DNA of 64,000 bases from Halobacillus kuroshimensis DSM 18393 (GTDB lineage Bacteria > Bacillota > Bacilli > Bacillales > Halobacillaceae). Position 1 is the first letter of the stretch. Each line of letters starts with the position of its first letter. Below the pieces are notes generated by a model. It was not told the DNA's origin. It saw only the letters and a list, made by a program, of their open reading frames with translations, and searched no databases. The position numbers and the translations under genes were made by a program. Location: positions 248,001 through 312,000 of the forward strand of contig NZ_AUDY01000011.1 of assembly GCF_000425705.1 (NCBI RefSeq), read 5' to 3'. Positions 49,758-58,838 of the stretch are shown here, piece after piece.

Positions 49758-51083
49758 TCACCGTTTTTTTATGGTGAACTCTTCTTTAAGCAGGAAGCCG
49801 GCTTGAGGGAAATCAAGACCGGTTTTCCAGCCGCCGACACCCTGGATATCATATTTTTTTACGAGTCTGTATTTGGCCAGTATGGACCGGGCATCTTCGA
49901 ACCACACTTCATGAATGTCGCCTTGAGGGTCGGTGTAGGAAAACCACGGACTTCCTTTTTCAAAATCATAATAGATTGGACGTTGGTGCTCCATCGCTGT
50001 ATCGACGGCCCGCTGCTGGGAATAGGCTTGGACATCTTCAGGATCTTCTGTATTCCAGTCATAGGCGTACATGGCGATTCCTAAAAAAATTTTCTCTTTC
50101 GGTATGGCTGTTACTGCATAATTCATAACAGCATCAACTTTCTTGATTGGAGCAATAGCTCCTGGAGCTCCCCCCATCCAGTGCCAGTTGTACGTCATGA
50201 GAAAAACGAAGTCGACGGCCTCGCCGATGGTTTTGTAGTCATAGGCTTTGTGGTGGGCAGGGGTGTAGGCACCGGTCATCGGAGGCAGGGCGGCTCCGAC
50301 TTCTCCTCCTATTTTATGGAGCCGGGTGGAAAGCTGCTGAACAAATGTATTAAAAGAAGCCCTGTCCTTTTCGTGCAGACTTTCAAAGTCGATAATGACC
50401 CCTTTGTACTGCTTTTCGTCCACGAGGCCGGCGATATTTTCAATCAACGCTTTTCGTTTCTTCTCATTAGACAGCAGACGATGGGCTAAGTCTGGATCGA
50501 AGCCCTCTTTTGTTAAATTGGTGAGGGTGGCATGGGGGATCAAGCCTTCTTTCCATGTGCGGGAGATGGAGTCTTCACCGTTCAGTCGGCTGAGTTTTCC
50601 ACTCTCATCCGGCCGGTATTCGAACAGGCCGAGGGCAGATAAATACTCCCCATAATAGTCGATGGACTGTTGGTTTTTTACAGGGCTGCCCGGAATGAAA
50701 AATGCTCCAGTTGTAATTGGTTGTTTCCGGCTTTGCGGGATAAGGAGCATCTGCCCGGGCGTGATGACGTTTCCGCTGATGCTGTTTTGTTTTTTTAAAG
50801 CATGGATGGACGTCTGATGAATCCGGGCAATTTTCCAAAGCGAATCCCCTGTCGTTACGTGGTACGCACTCCCGGGGATGATCACCGACTGCCCCGGCAT
50901 GATTTGCGAACCGTCCGTCATGCCGTTTATGGTTTTCAAAAGGTCTGTCGTTGTTTCATATTGTGCAGCGATTTCCCATAAGCTGTCCCCGGACTTCACG
51001 GTATAGAGGACGCTTGCAGAGACAGTTGATGTGGAAAGGGAGAAAAAAATAATGATGGTAAGTAGACCTGTACGTTTCATCAT
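49758..51083 (-). CDS. LysM-GH18 spore-type glycosidase (YaaH/SleL-like)
   Basis: The 441-residue protein has a signal peptide (to about residue 23). Two LysM peptidoglycan-binding repeats follow (YTVKSGDSLWEIAAQYETT at 27-45 and YHVTTGDSLWKIARIHQTS at 74-92). A GH18 domain fills the rest, with KGVIIDFESL carrying the catalytic Glu, and LMTYNWHWMGGAPG. This is the layout of the spore cortex hydrolases SleL/YaaH and relatives, which cut cortex glycan during germination. The exact paralogue cannot be fixed. Confidence 0.92.
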   Translation of the reverse strand: MMKRTGLLTIIIFFSLSTSTVSASVLYTVKSGDSLWEIAAQYETTTDLLKTINGMTDGSQIMPGQSVIIPGSAYHVTTGDSLWKIARIHQTSIHALKKQNSISGNVITPGQMLLIPQSRKQPITTGAFFIPGSPVKNQQSIDYYGEYLSALGLFEYRPDESGKLSRLNGEDSISRTWKEGLIPHATLTNLTKEGFDPDLAHRLLSNEKKRKALIENIAGLVDEKQYKGVIIDFESLHEKDRASFNTFVQQLSTRLHKIGGEVGAALPPMTGAYTPAHHKAYDYKTIGEAVDFVFLMTYNWHWMGGAPGAIAPIKKVDAVMNYAVTAIPKEKIFLGIAMYAYDWNTEDPEDVQAYSQQRAVDTAMEHQRPIYYDFEKGSPWFSYTDPQGDIHEVWFEDARSILAKYRLVKKYDIQGVGGWKTGLDFPQAGFLLKEEFTIKKR

Positions 51084-51100
51084 AACCTCCAGCTATAGAA

Positions 51101-51131
51101 AGAGGACTTCCCTGAAAAAGGGAAATCCTCT
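51101..51131 (-). terminator. Terminator after the 57-residue gene
   Basis: On the minus strand AGAGGATTTCCCT pairs with AGGGAAGTCCTCT (one mismatch), followed by TTCT. Confidence 0.75.
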
Positions 51132-51139
51132 ACATTCAT

Positions 51140-51313
51140 TTAGTTATCTTGTTTTGCTTTTTTGGATTTGCGGGCTTTTTTCGCTTCTTTCTGATGAGCT
51201 TCATTCGCAGCAGCGCTGCCGAACTCCTCAGAAAACTCTACATCGGCCTGTTTTGGCTCAAAGCCTTTTTTATTCTTCTGTTCAGCCTGGTTTTTCTTTG
51301 TTTTCTTCGCCAT
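51140..51313 (-). CDS. Small Lys-rich protein (57 residues)
   Basis: AAGGAGGTGG lies 6 bases before the ATG at 51313, a strong site, and a terminator follows. The product begins MAKKTKKNQAEQKNKKGFEP, has a central FSEEFGSAAANEA, and ends in a Lys- and Ala-rich tail. The composition recalls small spore-associated proteins of Bacillaceae, but no family is certain. Confidence 0.7.
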   Translation of the reverse strand: MAKKTKKNQAEQKNKKGFEPKQADVEFSEEFGSAAANEAHQKEAKKARKSKKAKQDN

Positions 51314-51513
51314 CGTTCTCCACCTCCTTGTCATCGTTAGTATGAATCTTTTGGTGTGATCTCATGTAAAAAGAGGGAAGAAAATCATCTGGAATCGATT
51401 GGATGAAGCAGGTATAATGGAACAACAATGATGATGGAAAATGTAGATGGAAAAGGGACGGACGGGCCTTTTTCCATCTATTTTTTCTTTCTTGAACAGA
51501 AAGGGACGAACAT

Positions 51514-53703
51514 ATGGATTTCTTCACAAACATGGAACAACACACGGGAGTAAAACTGAACGATGTCCAGAAGCAGGCGGTTCTTCACACGGAGGGCCCG
51601 CTGCTCCTGCTGGCCTCGCCGGGATCCGGGAAGACGACGACACTGAATATGAAAATCGGCTACCTGCTTCTTGAAAAAAAGGTGAAGCCGGAGCGGATCA
51701 TGGCGATTACCTTCAGTAAAGCATCAGCCCGGGATATGTCTGAGCGTTTTGACCGGTTTTTTTCTTCCCTCACGAATGAAAAGGTCCACTTCTCAACGAT
51801 TCACAGCTTCGCCTTTCAAGTCGTCCGGGAGACGCTGCAGAAAAGAGGAGAACCCTTCCAGCTGATAGAGGGTAATGTCAGTGATGAAGAACTGAAGAAG
51901 GGTTTCCATGGACCGGATGTCCCGCTTCACAAAAAGTTTATTTTGAAAAGGATCTATGAGGATATCCATCAGAAACAGATGTCCGAGGATGAGATGGATG
52001 AGCTGATGACTTACATCAGCTTTGTGAAAAACCGGATGCTGTCAGGGAAGGAGCTGGAGAAAGTTTCGTGTCAGGTGAAACAGGCTGCTGATATGTATAA
52101 AGAGTACGAGCGGTTTAAAAAACAGCATGTTCCTGATCGGCTTCTGCTCGATTTTGACGATATGCTTACGTATGCTCATCAGTTCCTTTTGGAAGACACA
52201 GAGCTACTGAGCCGTTATCAGCGCCGCTTTGAATATGTGCTCACCGATGAAAGTCAGGATAACAGTGTGGTCCAGCATGAAATCGTGGAGCTTCTGGCAC
52301 GTCCGCACAACAATTTGTGCGTCGTTGCGGATGATGATCAGTCGATTTTCATGTGGCGGGGATCCGACGTAACGAAGCTGCTGCAATTCGAGAAGGTTTA
52401 TCCGGATGCCACCGTAATGACGATGTCACAGAACTACCGGTCGTCCAAGGAAATCGTGGAGGCGTCCAATCAGTTTATTAAACGGAACAAAAACCGCTAT
52501 CCGAAGCAGATGTTTACGGAAAATCCGTCCAATGCGCCCATCCAGATGCAGACGTTCAGTAATTATGACCAGCAGCTGACCTATGTCGCGGAAGCTGTGA
52601 AAGCGGCCTCTCCGGGGGAGGAAACGGCTGTTTTATACCGGAACAATTCATCAGCGGTTCCACTGGCAGATAAGCTTGATAAGGCAGGCATCGATTTTTA
52701 TATGAAGGATATTGACGCCAAGTTTTTCAAGCACTGGATCGTTGAGGATATATTGAACTTCATGCGCTTCAGCTATAACGATCAGCGGGTGGATATCCTG
52801 GAGCGGATTCATACGAAATTCAACGGCTATATCACGAAAAAGCAGATCGCTTTTTTGAAAAGAACACATATCTCAACCTCCATTTTTGATGTGTTGAGAG
52901 AAGAGGATATTCCTTCGTATCAAGACAAAAATCTCGCTCAGGCAAAAAAGATGTTTCATGAAATGAACACCATGGAGCCCGGCAAGGCCATTCGTATGAT
53001 CCGAGGTAAGCTCGGTTATGACAAGGCGGTCACGAAAATGTGTGAGAACTTCGGCTTCAATGCGGAGCATCTATTCGGCATTCTGGACACCCTTGAGGAA
53101 ATTGCCCACGGTCTCGGTTCATTGAAGGGCTTTGCAGACAGGTTGAAGCATCTTGAACAACTGATTCAGACGTCGAAGTACAACAAAAATAAAGCCCCCC
53201 TGACTCTGACGACCTTCCACAGCGCTAAGGGGCTGGAATACGACAATGTCTATATGATCGACCTCATTAACGGGGTAGTGCCGTCCAAGGATGACATGGA
53301 ACGGTATCGAAGTGAAGACCGCGCGCCTATGGAGGAAGCTGTCCGGTTGTTTTACGTCGGCATGACGCGGGCACGCTCGCATCTTGAACTCCTTTCCTAC
53401 AACTATAAAGGCAGTGAGAGGGTTACAGAGTCCATTTTTCTTATGAATGTCCGCCGCATTATCCAGCCGGAAGGGGAGAAGAAGAAAAAGGCGCCGGTCC
53501 GTCCGGCTGTCGACTTATCGGATGAATCGTTACTAAAAGAAGGCGAGATGGAGCTTGGGTTGAAGGTGTCCCACCGGAAATTCGGAACAGGCGTCATTTC
53601 CGAATTTGGCGGGGATCAAATTGGGATTCAGTTTGAGGAGCACGGATATAAGGAGCTGCTGCTGACGTTCTGTCTTGAGAATGGCTTGTTGAAAAAAGAG
53701 TAG
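51514..53703 (+). CDS. UvrD/PcrA-like DNA helicase (YjcD-like)
   Basis: This 729-residue superfamily 1 helicase is a diverged second PcrA. Motifs are ASPGSGKTTTL (Walker A, about residues 34-44), LTDESQDNS (motif II), ADDDQSIFMWRGSD (motif III), QNYRSS (motif IV), TLTTFHSAKGLEYDNVYM (motif V) and RLFYVGMTRA (motif VI). The C-terminus has a Tudor-like segment, VSHRKFGTGVISEF, as in PcrA. Length and layout fit B. subtilis YjcD. Its role, presumably DNA repair, is not defined. Confidence 0.9.
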   Translation: MDFFTNMEQHTGVKLNDVQKQAVLHTEGPLLLLASPGSGKTTTLNMKIGYLLLEKKVKPERIMAITFSKASARDMSERFDRFFSSLTNEKVHFSTIHSFAFQVVRETLQKRGEPFQLIEGNVSDEELKKGFHGPDVPLHKKFILKRIYEDIHQKQMSEDEMDELMTYISFVKNRMLSGKELEKVSCQVKQAADMYKEYERFKKQHVPDRLLLDFDDMLTYAHQFLLEDTELLSRYQRRFEYVLTDESQDNSVVQHEIVELLARPHNNLCVVADDDQSIFMWRGSDVTKLLQFEKVYPDATVMTMSQNYRSSKEIVEASNQFIKRNKNRYPKQMFTENPSNAPIQMQTFSNYDQQLTYVAEAVKAASPGEETAVLYRNNSSAVPLADKLDKAGIDFYMKDIDAKFFKHWIVEDILNFMRFSYNDQRVDILERIHTKFNGYITKKQIAFLKRTHISTSIFDVLREEDIPSYQDKNLAQAKKMFHEMNTMEPGKAIRMIRGKLGYDKAVTKMCENFGFNAEHLFGILDTLEEIAHGLGSLKGFADRLKHLEQLIQTSKYNKNKAPLTLTTFHSAKGLEYDNVYMIDLINGVVPSKDDMERYRSEDRAPMEEAVRLFYVGMTRARSHLELLSYNYKGSERVTESIFLMNVRRIIQPEGEKKKKAPVRPAVDLSDESLLKEGEMELGLKVSHRKFGTGVISEFGGDQIGIQFEEHGYKELLLTFCLENGLLKKE

Positions 53704-53796
53704 ATACCGGCGGTTCTGGAGGTTCAGAAGGCCGATCTCCTCTTGCCTGCATAATAATTATTCAAAAAACTGCCGGGGATGATCCCAGCGGTCTGA

Positions 53797-53829
53797 AGAG
53801 GGTACCCGTCAAAGGGTATCCTCTTTTTT
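53797..53829. terminator. Bidirectional terminator
   Basis: AAGAGGGTACCC pairs with GGGTATCCTCTT around a 6-base loop, with T following. Confidence 0.85.
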
Positions 53830-53838
53830 GAAATTTCT

Positions 53839-54153
53839 TCACAATCCATTCAATCCTAAGAAGAGTGGACCGATAGTCATGAGCAGGGATACAACCGTAA
53901 GGGTGATCAAGGCACCGCGTGGAAGCTTCCGTCTTTCTTTTTCTTTGTACCATCCACTAAATTGAAGGTAATTCCTATATATAATAAATAAAAAGACCCA
54001 TACGCCGGCTGCTCCAACCACTCTGTATGGATCCGAAACATCGACAGCTTCGTAAAGCGGTCCAAGCACGGTAGACCAGAGTAGTGCTCCAATTAGTGGA
54101 AGCAGCAGGAGAATACGGAGAAGTTCAAGGAGCATCCATGCTGTTGTTTTCAC
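53839..54153 (-). CDS. Small membrane protein (104 residues)
   Basis: Three spans are predicted: LLELLRILLLLPLIGALLWS near the start, VVGAAGVWVFLFIIYRNYL in the middle and a last one ending GPLFLGLNGL. AAAAGGAGGGA precedes the GTG at 54153. No family is recognised. Confidence 0.7.
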   Translation of the reverse strand: MKTTAWMLLELLRILLLLPLIGALLWSTVLGPLYEAVDVSDPYRVVGAAGVWVFLFIIYRNYLQFSGWYKEKERRKLPRGALITLTVVSLLMTIGPLFLGLNGL

Positions 54154-54346
54154 AGAGATCCCTCCTTTTTTATGACAGTGTAGTCTATTTTGAAGATGTT
54201 GGAAAGAGTCAAGCGGCCCGTCCGGGTTAATGGGGGATCGCGTTGCGGAAAGCTGAATGACAGAGGTGAAGGGATGAAAACAAGGTGGATTCTCGGCAAT
54301 CAGCTGTGTCATAAGCGGCCGATCGTTGCGGATGTAGACAAGGAGA

Positions 54347-54550
54347 ATGATATTTAAAATAGCAGAACCTCATCTGCGGGCGGCGTTGGAGACGTATCAT
54401 AAGCAGAGGGAAGAGAAAAAGCAGGCGCTCAGGAAGAAAGCGTCATTCTTGAAAAAACAGCTCCAGGACGGACGCTTTCATATGGAACAAACGTACAGGA
54501 GGACTGTGCGTTTTATTTTTATTGACAATGATAATCGTTATCAATTATGA
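54347..54550 (+). CDS. Possible small charged protein (67 residues)
   Basis: The frame encodes a Lys- and Gln-rich helix (residues 15-40), and codon use looks plausible. The only ribosome binding site, AAGGAG, is 2 bases from the ATG, which is too close. The last 9 codons overlap the Fur-controlled promoter. It may be a remnant. Confidence 0.3.
   Translation: MIFKIAEPHLRAALETYHKQREEKKQALRKKASFLKKQLQDGRFHMEQTYRRTVRFIFIDNDNRYQL
54522..54550 (+). promoter_or_regulatory. Promoter with Fur box before the flavodoxin unit
   Basis: TTGACA (54522-54527), a 17-base spacer and TTATGA (54545-54550) form a promoter. GACAATGATAATCGTTATC (54524-54542) matches 17 of 19 positions of the classical Fur box and covers the spacer. 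Expression should rise when iron is short. Confidence 0.85.
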
Positions 54551-54582
54551 TGTAAGTGTGAATCAGGAAGGGAGAGAAGACA

Positions 54583-54966
54583 ATGCAGGAATGTTTGTTT
54601 GTTGTCAAATCCTTTACGTATGAAAAAGGAAGTCGTCAATGCTCGTGTCATCAAACGATCCGGTTTGAAAAGGGAGATCGTTTACATATTGTTCAAAATC
54701 CATACGCAGTTGCCAACCGTGGCTGGTACGTGCTCGTGCGAAAAAATGAGGGGGGCGCTTTTCCAATGTCCGCCCAGTTTGTCCAGGACCTTTACGACCG
54801 CCGTGCAGTCTCTACGAAGATGGATATCCAGCTTGCTCTCAACTATCACACGTATAAAATCAATCAGGCTTTGGAATGTAAAGATGAGGTGAGTTTCCGG
54901 ACACATGCACGTCTCCACGCCCGGCTTTCCGGTTACCTTGAAGACAGCCTCGTAAAGGGTGTGTAA
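54583..54966 (+). CDS. Unknown protein in the Fur-controlled unit, possible IDEAL-like C-terminus
   Basis: The 127-residue protein has a beta-rich N-terminal half (residues 1-70, starting MQECLFVVKSFTYEKG). The C-terminal helical part, YKINQALECKDEVSFRTHA, resembles the short IDEAL motif of Bacillus proteins. It ends four bases before the flavodoxin gene and shares its Fur-box promoter. The place matches ykuO, the unknown gene between the flavodoxin genes ykuN and ykuP in B. subtilis, but similarity to YkuO could not be checked. Confidence 0.8.
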   Translation: MQECLFVVKSFTYEKGSRQCSCHQTIRFEKGDRLHIVQNPYAVANRGWYVLVRKNEGGAFPMSAQFVQDLYDRRAVSTKMDIQLALNYHTYKINQALECKDEVSFRTHARLHARLSGYLEDSLVKGV

Positions 54967-54969
54967 CCC

Positions 54970-55431
54970 ATGGCACGAATTTTTATTGGCTTTGCCAGCA
55001 TGTCCGGGAATACGGAGGAAATGGCGGACTTGATCAAGGGGCGTCTTGAGGGAGATCACGACATCCACTTGGATGAAATAGAAGAAATCGAGCCCGATTT
55101 TCTCGTCGGTTTCGATGCGGTCCTTTTAGGATCCTATACATGGAATGATGGGGATCTACCTTATGAAGTGGAAGATTTCTATGAAGATCTGGAAGACATC
55201 GATCTGACAGGTAAGTGTATTGCTGCCTTTGGATCAGGGGATACCTCCTACCCGCAGTTCTGTGAAGCTGTGTCCCTTTTTGAAGACAGGTTAACAGCTG
55301 TCGGTGGTGAGCGGATGACGAAGGGATGGAAAGTGGATATGCATCCCGATAAGGAAGAAGACTTGACACGTCTGCAGGTTTTTACAGACGAAATCATCGA
55401 ACACCTTGGACGATTGATACAATTGAAATAA
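54970..55431 (+). CDS. Flavodoxin
   Basis: Flavodoxins are FMN electron carriers that replace ferredoxin when iron is scarce. The 153-residue protein has the FMN phosphate loop FASMSGNTEEMA (about residues 8-19), the first FMN side loop GSYTWNDGDLP (about 56-66) and the second, GSGDTSYPQFC (about 87-97). It resembles YkuN/YkuP of B. subtilis, which are Fur-regulated; the Fur box upstream agrees. Confidence 0.95.
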   Translation: MARIFIGFASMSGNTEEMADLIKGRLEGDHDIHLDEIEEIEPDFLVGFDAVLLGSYTWNDGDLPYEVEDFYEDLEDIDLTGKCIAAFGSGDTSYPQFCEAVSLFEDRLTAVGGERMTKGWKVDMHPDKEEDLTRLQVFTDEIIEHLGRLIQLK

Positions 55432-55452
55432 ATTTTTCAAAAGTGGCTTTTT

Positions 55453-55499
55453 ACAGGGGAGCGTTTACATGCGCGCCCCTGTAGGAAGCTTCTTTTTTA
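55453..55499 (+). terminator. Terminator after the flavodoxin gene
   Basis: ACAGGGGAGCG pairs with CGCCCCTGT, and a T run follows after a few bases. Confidence 0.75.
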
Positions 55500-55637
55500 T
55501 AGGATGGATTGGAAAATTAATGGCAGAACTTTTTTATTTCTCACGGGGTTTTCCTGTGCTATACTCCCTCAATGTGGCTTTTATAGACCATAAATTGTTT
55601 GATAATTCAAAGGATTACGTAGAAAAGGAGTATCATC

Positions 55638-56837
55638 ATGATTTTCACACAAGCCCTTATCCAAGAGCCTATGGCGGTCTTCGCCTATTTAATAGCCATC
55701 GTCGGCATTGTTTTCATGTTAGCGACGGTTGATTATGCACCACTGAAAAAGTTCTTCGGCTATCTGCCGCCGTTGATCTGGATGTATTTTCTTCCGATGC
55801 TGTCGACGACATTCGGCATTATCCCGCAGAGTTCTGACCTTTACAGCTTCTTAAGTACTTATATGCTTCCAGCAGGTCTGCTGCTTCTTATGATCAGTAC
55901 GAACGTTCCGGCCACTTTGAAACTCGGCGGAAAAGCGGTCCTCGTTTTCCTGGCAGGAACTCTCGGAGTCGTCGTCGGCGGCCCGGTTGCTTTCGCCCTG
56001 TTCCAAGGTGTGCTTCCTGATGAAGCCTGGCGCGGAGTCGGAGCGCTTGCCGGAAGCTGGATTGGTGGTACCGGCAACATGGGTGCCATGATGGAAGCCT
56101 TCAAGACCCCGGATGATATTTTAAGTCCGATTATTCTGACCGATACACTCGTCGGAATCGGCTGGATGGGTGTCATGATTTCCCTGGCCAACTTCCAGGA
56201 TCGGTTCAATAAGTGGAACAAGGCAGATAACTCTACAATTAAAAAAATCAACGAAGATATTGCTACCGACGTGGCACGCAACGCTAAACCGCTGGAGCTG
56301 CCACAGTTGTTCGCGATTCTGGCGGTCGGTTTTGCCGGTTCATACTTGATCCGTTTGTTTGCTGATTTGTCATTCATCCCGAAATCTGATGTGATGAGCA
56401 CATCTACTTGGACATTCCTGCTTGTTACTGCTGTTGGTATTCTGCTTTCCTTTACGAAGGTGCGGAAGCTTGAATACTACGGTGCCAGCAAAATTGGGTA
56501 TATGGGAATTTATCTGTTCCTTACCGGAATAGGGGCTCAAGCGAATCTTGCAGATATTGTTCAAGCTCCTGAATTTCTCTTAATGGGAGTGGTATGGCTT
56601 TCTATTCACATACTCTTTATTTTCACTGCTGCCCGTCTGCTTCGTGCTCCATTGTTCTTCGTCGCTGTCGGTTCACAGGGGAATATTGGTGGGACAAGTT
56701 CTGCGCCGATTGTAGCGTCTGTATTCCAGCCGGCTCTTGCGCCTGTCGGTCTTCTCATGGGAATTCTCGGAAATGTCGTCGGCATGTACGCCGCCCTCCT
56801 ATGCGGCCAGCTCGCCCGGATGATTGCCGGGGGTTGA
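55638..56837 (+). CDS. DUF819 family membrane protein, paralogue 2
   Basis: The 399-residue protein has about eleven spans and the two DUF819 loops GSWIGGTGNMGAMM (about residues 140-153) and GSQGNIGGTSSAPIVA near 345. It is only distantly similar to paralogue 1 at 26478; the first loop there reads GSYTGGGVNFAAMA. The ATG has AAAAGGAG upstream. A TGCTATACT near 55557 could be the extended -10 box. The function is unknown. Confidence 0.88.
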   Translation: MIFTQALIQEPMAVFAYLIAIVGIVFMLATVDYAPLKKFFGYLPPLIWMYFLPMLSTTFGIIPQSSDLYSFLSTYMLPAGLLLLMISTNVPATLKLGGKAVLVFLAGTLGVVVGGPVAFALFQGVLPDEAWRGVGALAGSWIGGTGNMGAMMEAFKTPDDILSPIILTDTLVGIGWMGVMISLANFQDRFNKWNKADNSTIKKINEDIATDVARNAKPLELPQLFAILAVGFAGSYLIRLFADLSFIPKSDVMSTSTWTFLLVTAVGILLSFTKVRKLEYYGASKIGYMGIYLFLTGIGAQANLADIVQAPEFLLMGVVWLSIHILFIFTAARLLRAPLFFVAVGSQGNIGGTSSAPIVASVFQPALAPVGLLMGILGNVVGMYAALLCGQLARMIAGG

Positions 56838-56839
56838 TC

Positions 56840-56882
56840 AAAAGCCTGGCTCCTTACAATTGTAAGGAGCCAGGCTTTTTTT
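56840..56882. terminator. Terminator after DUF819 paralogue 2
   Basis: A long perfect palindrome, AAAAGCCTGGCTCCTTACAA with its inverse, is followed by T. It should be very stable. Confidence 0.95.
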
Positions 56883-57016
56883 ATACTGTCCATGCGCTGA
56901 AGAAAAATGAGTCGTGTGAATTTACAAGACAGCTACCTTACTATAATACTGAATTAACATTCTCTGTTTACTATAGCAATTGACAAGTGGATAGCTTTTT
57001 ATGATGAGACCAGAGA

Positions 57017-57090
57017 GACCATCAACAAGAACAGTTTCTTTCCGGGAGTGGAATGGGAGGGGCTGAGTTTGTTCATGGTCTTTTTTATTT
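57017..57090 (+). promoter_or_regulatory. Leader terminator (attenuator) before glpP-ugp
   Basis: GACCATCAACAAGAACAG (57017-57034) pairs with CTGAGTTTGTTCATGGTC (57063-57080) with four mismatches, and TTTTTTATTT follows. It lies 22 bases before the glpP start, upstream of the whole operon. In B. subtilis GlpP with glycerol-3-phosphate overcomes such leader terminators before glpFK and glpD. The same control, here including GlpP's own gene, is inferred. Confidence 0.72.
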
Positions 57091-57111
57091 GGACTAAAGG
57101 GGGATACTGCC

Positions 57112-57714
57112 ATGGCGGATCGAGCACTTATAGAAGCACTGCAGAATGATCGTCTCATTGCATCAATTAAAAGTCCGAAAGCGCTGGACGCTTTCCTGAA
57201 AACGGATCTCCGTACAGCCTTTTTATTATTTGGAGATTTGTCGATGATCGGCAAATATGTCCGGCACTTAAAGAACCATGACCGAAGAGTGTATATTCAT
57301 CTTGATAAAATCCAGGGGATCAGCCCGGATACGGAAGGACTGAAGTTTCTGCACAGGTTTGCAGACCCGGATGGAATCATAACGACAAAGAGTCAGCTGA
57401 TTCAAAAAGCTAAGAAGTTGAATCTATCTACGATCCAGCGTCTTTTCATGGTGGATTCGGATGCATTCCAGCATGGATTGGATTCCATTAACAAAGGACG
57501 CCCTGATGCCGTTGAAATGATGCCCGGATTGATTCCATCCATGATTGAAAAGGCGAAAACCCATGTTGATGTCCCTATTGTTACGGGTGGGCTCTTTGCG
57601 GAGTATGAGCAGATGAGAATGGCGCTTGATCATGGCGCATCAGCGGTTTCTACAGGAAACCCTGATTTATGGAATACCTCCCAATTGCAAATGGAAGGAA
57701 GTGGAACTCAATGA
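57112..57714 (+). CDS. glpP: Glycerol-3-phosphate responsive antiterminator GlpP
   Basis: GlpP binds glycerol-3-phosphate and leader RNA to allow transcription of glycerol genes. The 200-residue protein has the family's TIM-barrel-like pattern: RRVYIHLDKIQGIS near residue 60, then DAVEMMPGLIPSMI, then VDVPIVTGGLFAE and GASAVSTGNPDLW at the end. AAAGGGGG precedes the ATG. It overlaps ugpC in an ATGA, so it is made together with the transporter. Confidence 0.95.
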   Translation: MADRALIEALQNDRLIASIKSPKALDAFLKTDLRTAFLLFGDLSMIGKYVRHLKNHDRRVYIHLDKIQGISPDTEGLKFLHRFADPDGIITTKSQLIQKAKKLNLSTIQRLFMVDSDAFQHGLDSINKGRPDAVEMMPGLIPSMIEKAKTHVDVPIVTGGLFAEYEQMRMALDHGASAVSTGNPDLWNTSQLQMEGSGTQ

Positions 57715-58838
57715 AACAGGTAAAGCTGGATGGTCTTTATAAAACGTATGACGGCACAACGCCGGTTTTATCGAATGTGAATGCCACCATTGAAGCAGGG
57801 GAATTTTTTGTACTTGTCGGTCCCTCCGGCTGCGGAAAAAGTACACTGCTTCGGATGATTGCCGGTCTGGAGGAAACGAATGGGGGCGCGATTACAATTG
57901 GAAACAAGCGGGCGGATCAGCTTATGCCGAGTGAGCGGGATCTTTCCATGGTATTTCAAAATTATGCTCTCTACCCGCACCTGACTGTTTTCGATAACAT
58001 CGTCTTCGGGCTGCACGTAAAAAAAGTACCGAAGGAAGAGAGAAAAAGACGGGGCAGGGAAACAGCGGAAATGCTCGGTTTGACCGACTACTTGAAGCGT
58101 AAACCCCGACAGCTCTCGGGGGGGCAGCGTCAGCGTGTCGCCCTTGCCCGGGCCATTGTGGACGAATCTCCTGTGTGTCTTATGGATGAACCGCTCTCCA
58201 ATCTGGATGCTAAGCTCAGAGCACATATGCGTGCCGAAATTAAACAGATTCAAAGAAGGCTTGGACTGACAATTATTTATGTGACTCATGATCAAGTGGA
58301 AGCCATGACGATGGGAGACAGGATCATGGTTCTGAACAAAGGGGTTACGCAGCAGATCGGAACACCCCTCGAAATTTATAACCAGCCGGCCAATCCCTTC
58401 GTAGCTACGTTTATTGGTTCCCCTCCGATGAACATAGCGGAAGGGGAAATCAAGGATCACAAGCTGTTCATTGAGGGACTTGGTCCCATACCACTTCCAA
58501 ATGGAGGAGCCATTGACCAGACGCATGTGTATGCAGGAATCCGTCCTGAGGCTGTTCGTTTCGTCCATGATCCAGTGAGGGAAAAGGGGTCGGGTCTGAT
58601 CGAAGTGAAAAACGTCGAAGTGCTGGGGAATGAGACCGTTCTTATGTTCACCGCAGCCGGCCGGGACTGGTACGCCCGATGGAGCGGGCAGTGGCCGGTG
58701 AAGCCCGGGGATCGGATTCCGGTCATGATTGATTATGCGGACGTCGCTTTGTTTGATAAAGCGTCTGAAAAGAGTATCAAGCATGGACAGAGTCCGGATG
58801 TTGCAGCTGAAATAAGCAGAGAGGAGGTCCTGTTATGA
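57711..58838 (+). CDS. ugpC: Glycerol-3-phosphate ABC transporter ATPase UgpC
   Basis: The 375-residue protein has Walker A GPSGCGKST (about residues 37-45), the signature LSGGQRQRV, Walker B VCLMDEPLSNLD and the switch YVTHDQ. The C-terminal OB-fold regulatory domain of the MalK/UgpC group follows from about residue 240. The ATG at 57711 overlaps the glpP stop; a longer frame is rejected. It powers the permease encoded next. Confidence 0.92.
   Translation: MKQVKLDGLYKTYDGTTPVLSNVNATIEAGEFFVLVGPSGCGKSTLLRMIAGLEETNGGAITIGNKRADQLMPSERDLSMVFQNYALYPHLTVFDNIVFGLHVKKVPKEERKRRGRETAEMLGLTDYLKRKPRQLSGGQRQRVALARAIVDESPVCLMDEPLSNLDAKLRAHMRAEIKQIQRRLGLTIIYVTHDQVEAMTMGDRIMVLNKGVTQQIGTPLEIYNQPANPFVATFIGSPPMNIAEGEIKDHKLFIEGLGPIPLPNGGAIDQTHVYAGIRPEAVRFVHDPVREKGSGLIEVKNVEVLGNETVLMFTAAGRDWYARWSGQWPVKPGDRIPVMIDYADVALFDKASEKSIKHGQSPDVAAEISREEVLL

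Noticed and set aside
57669-57710. Upstream start of ugpC
   Set aside because: The extra 14 codons lie inside glpP and lack a ribosome binding site. The ATGA overlap at 57711 fits the rest of the operon.
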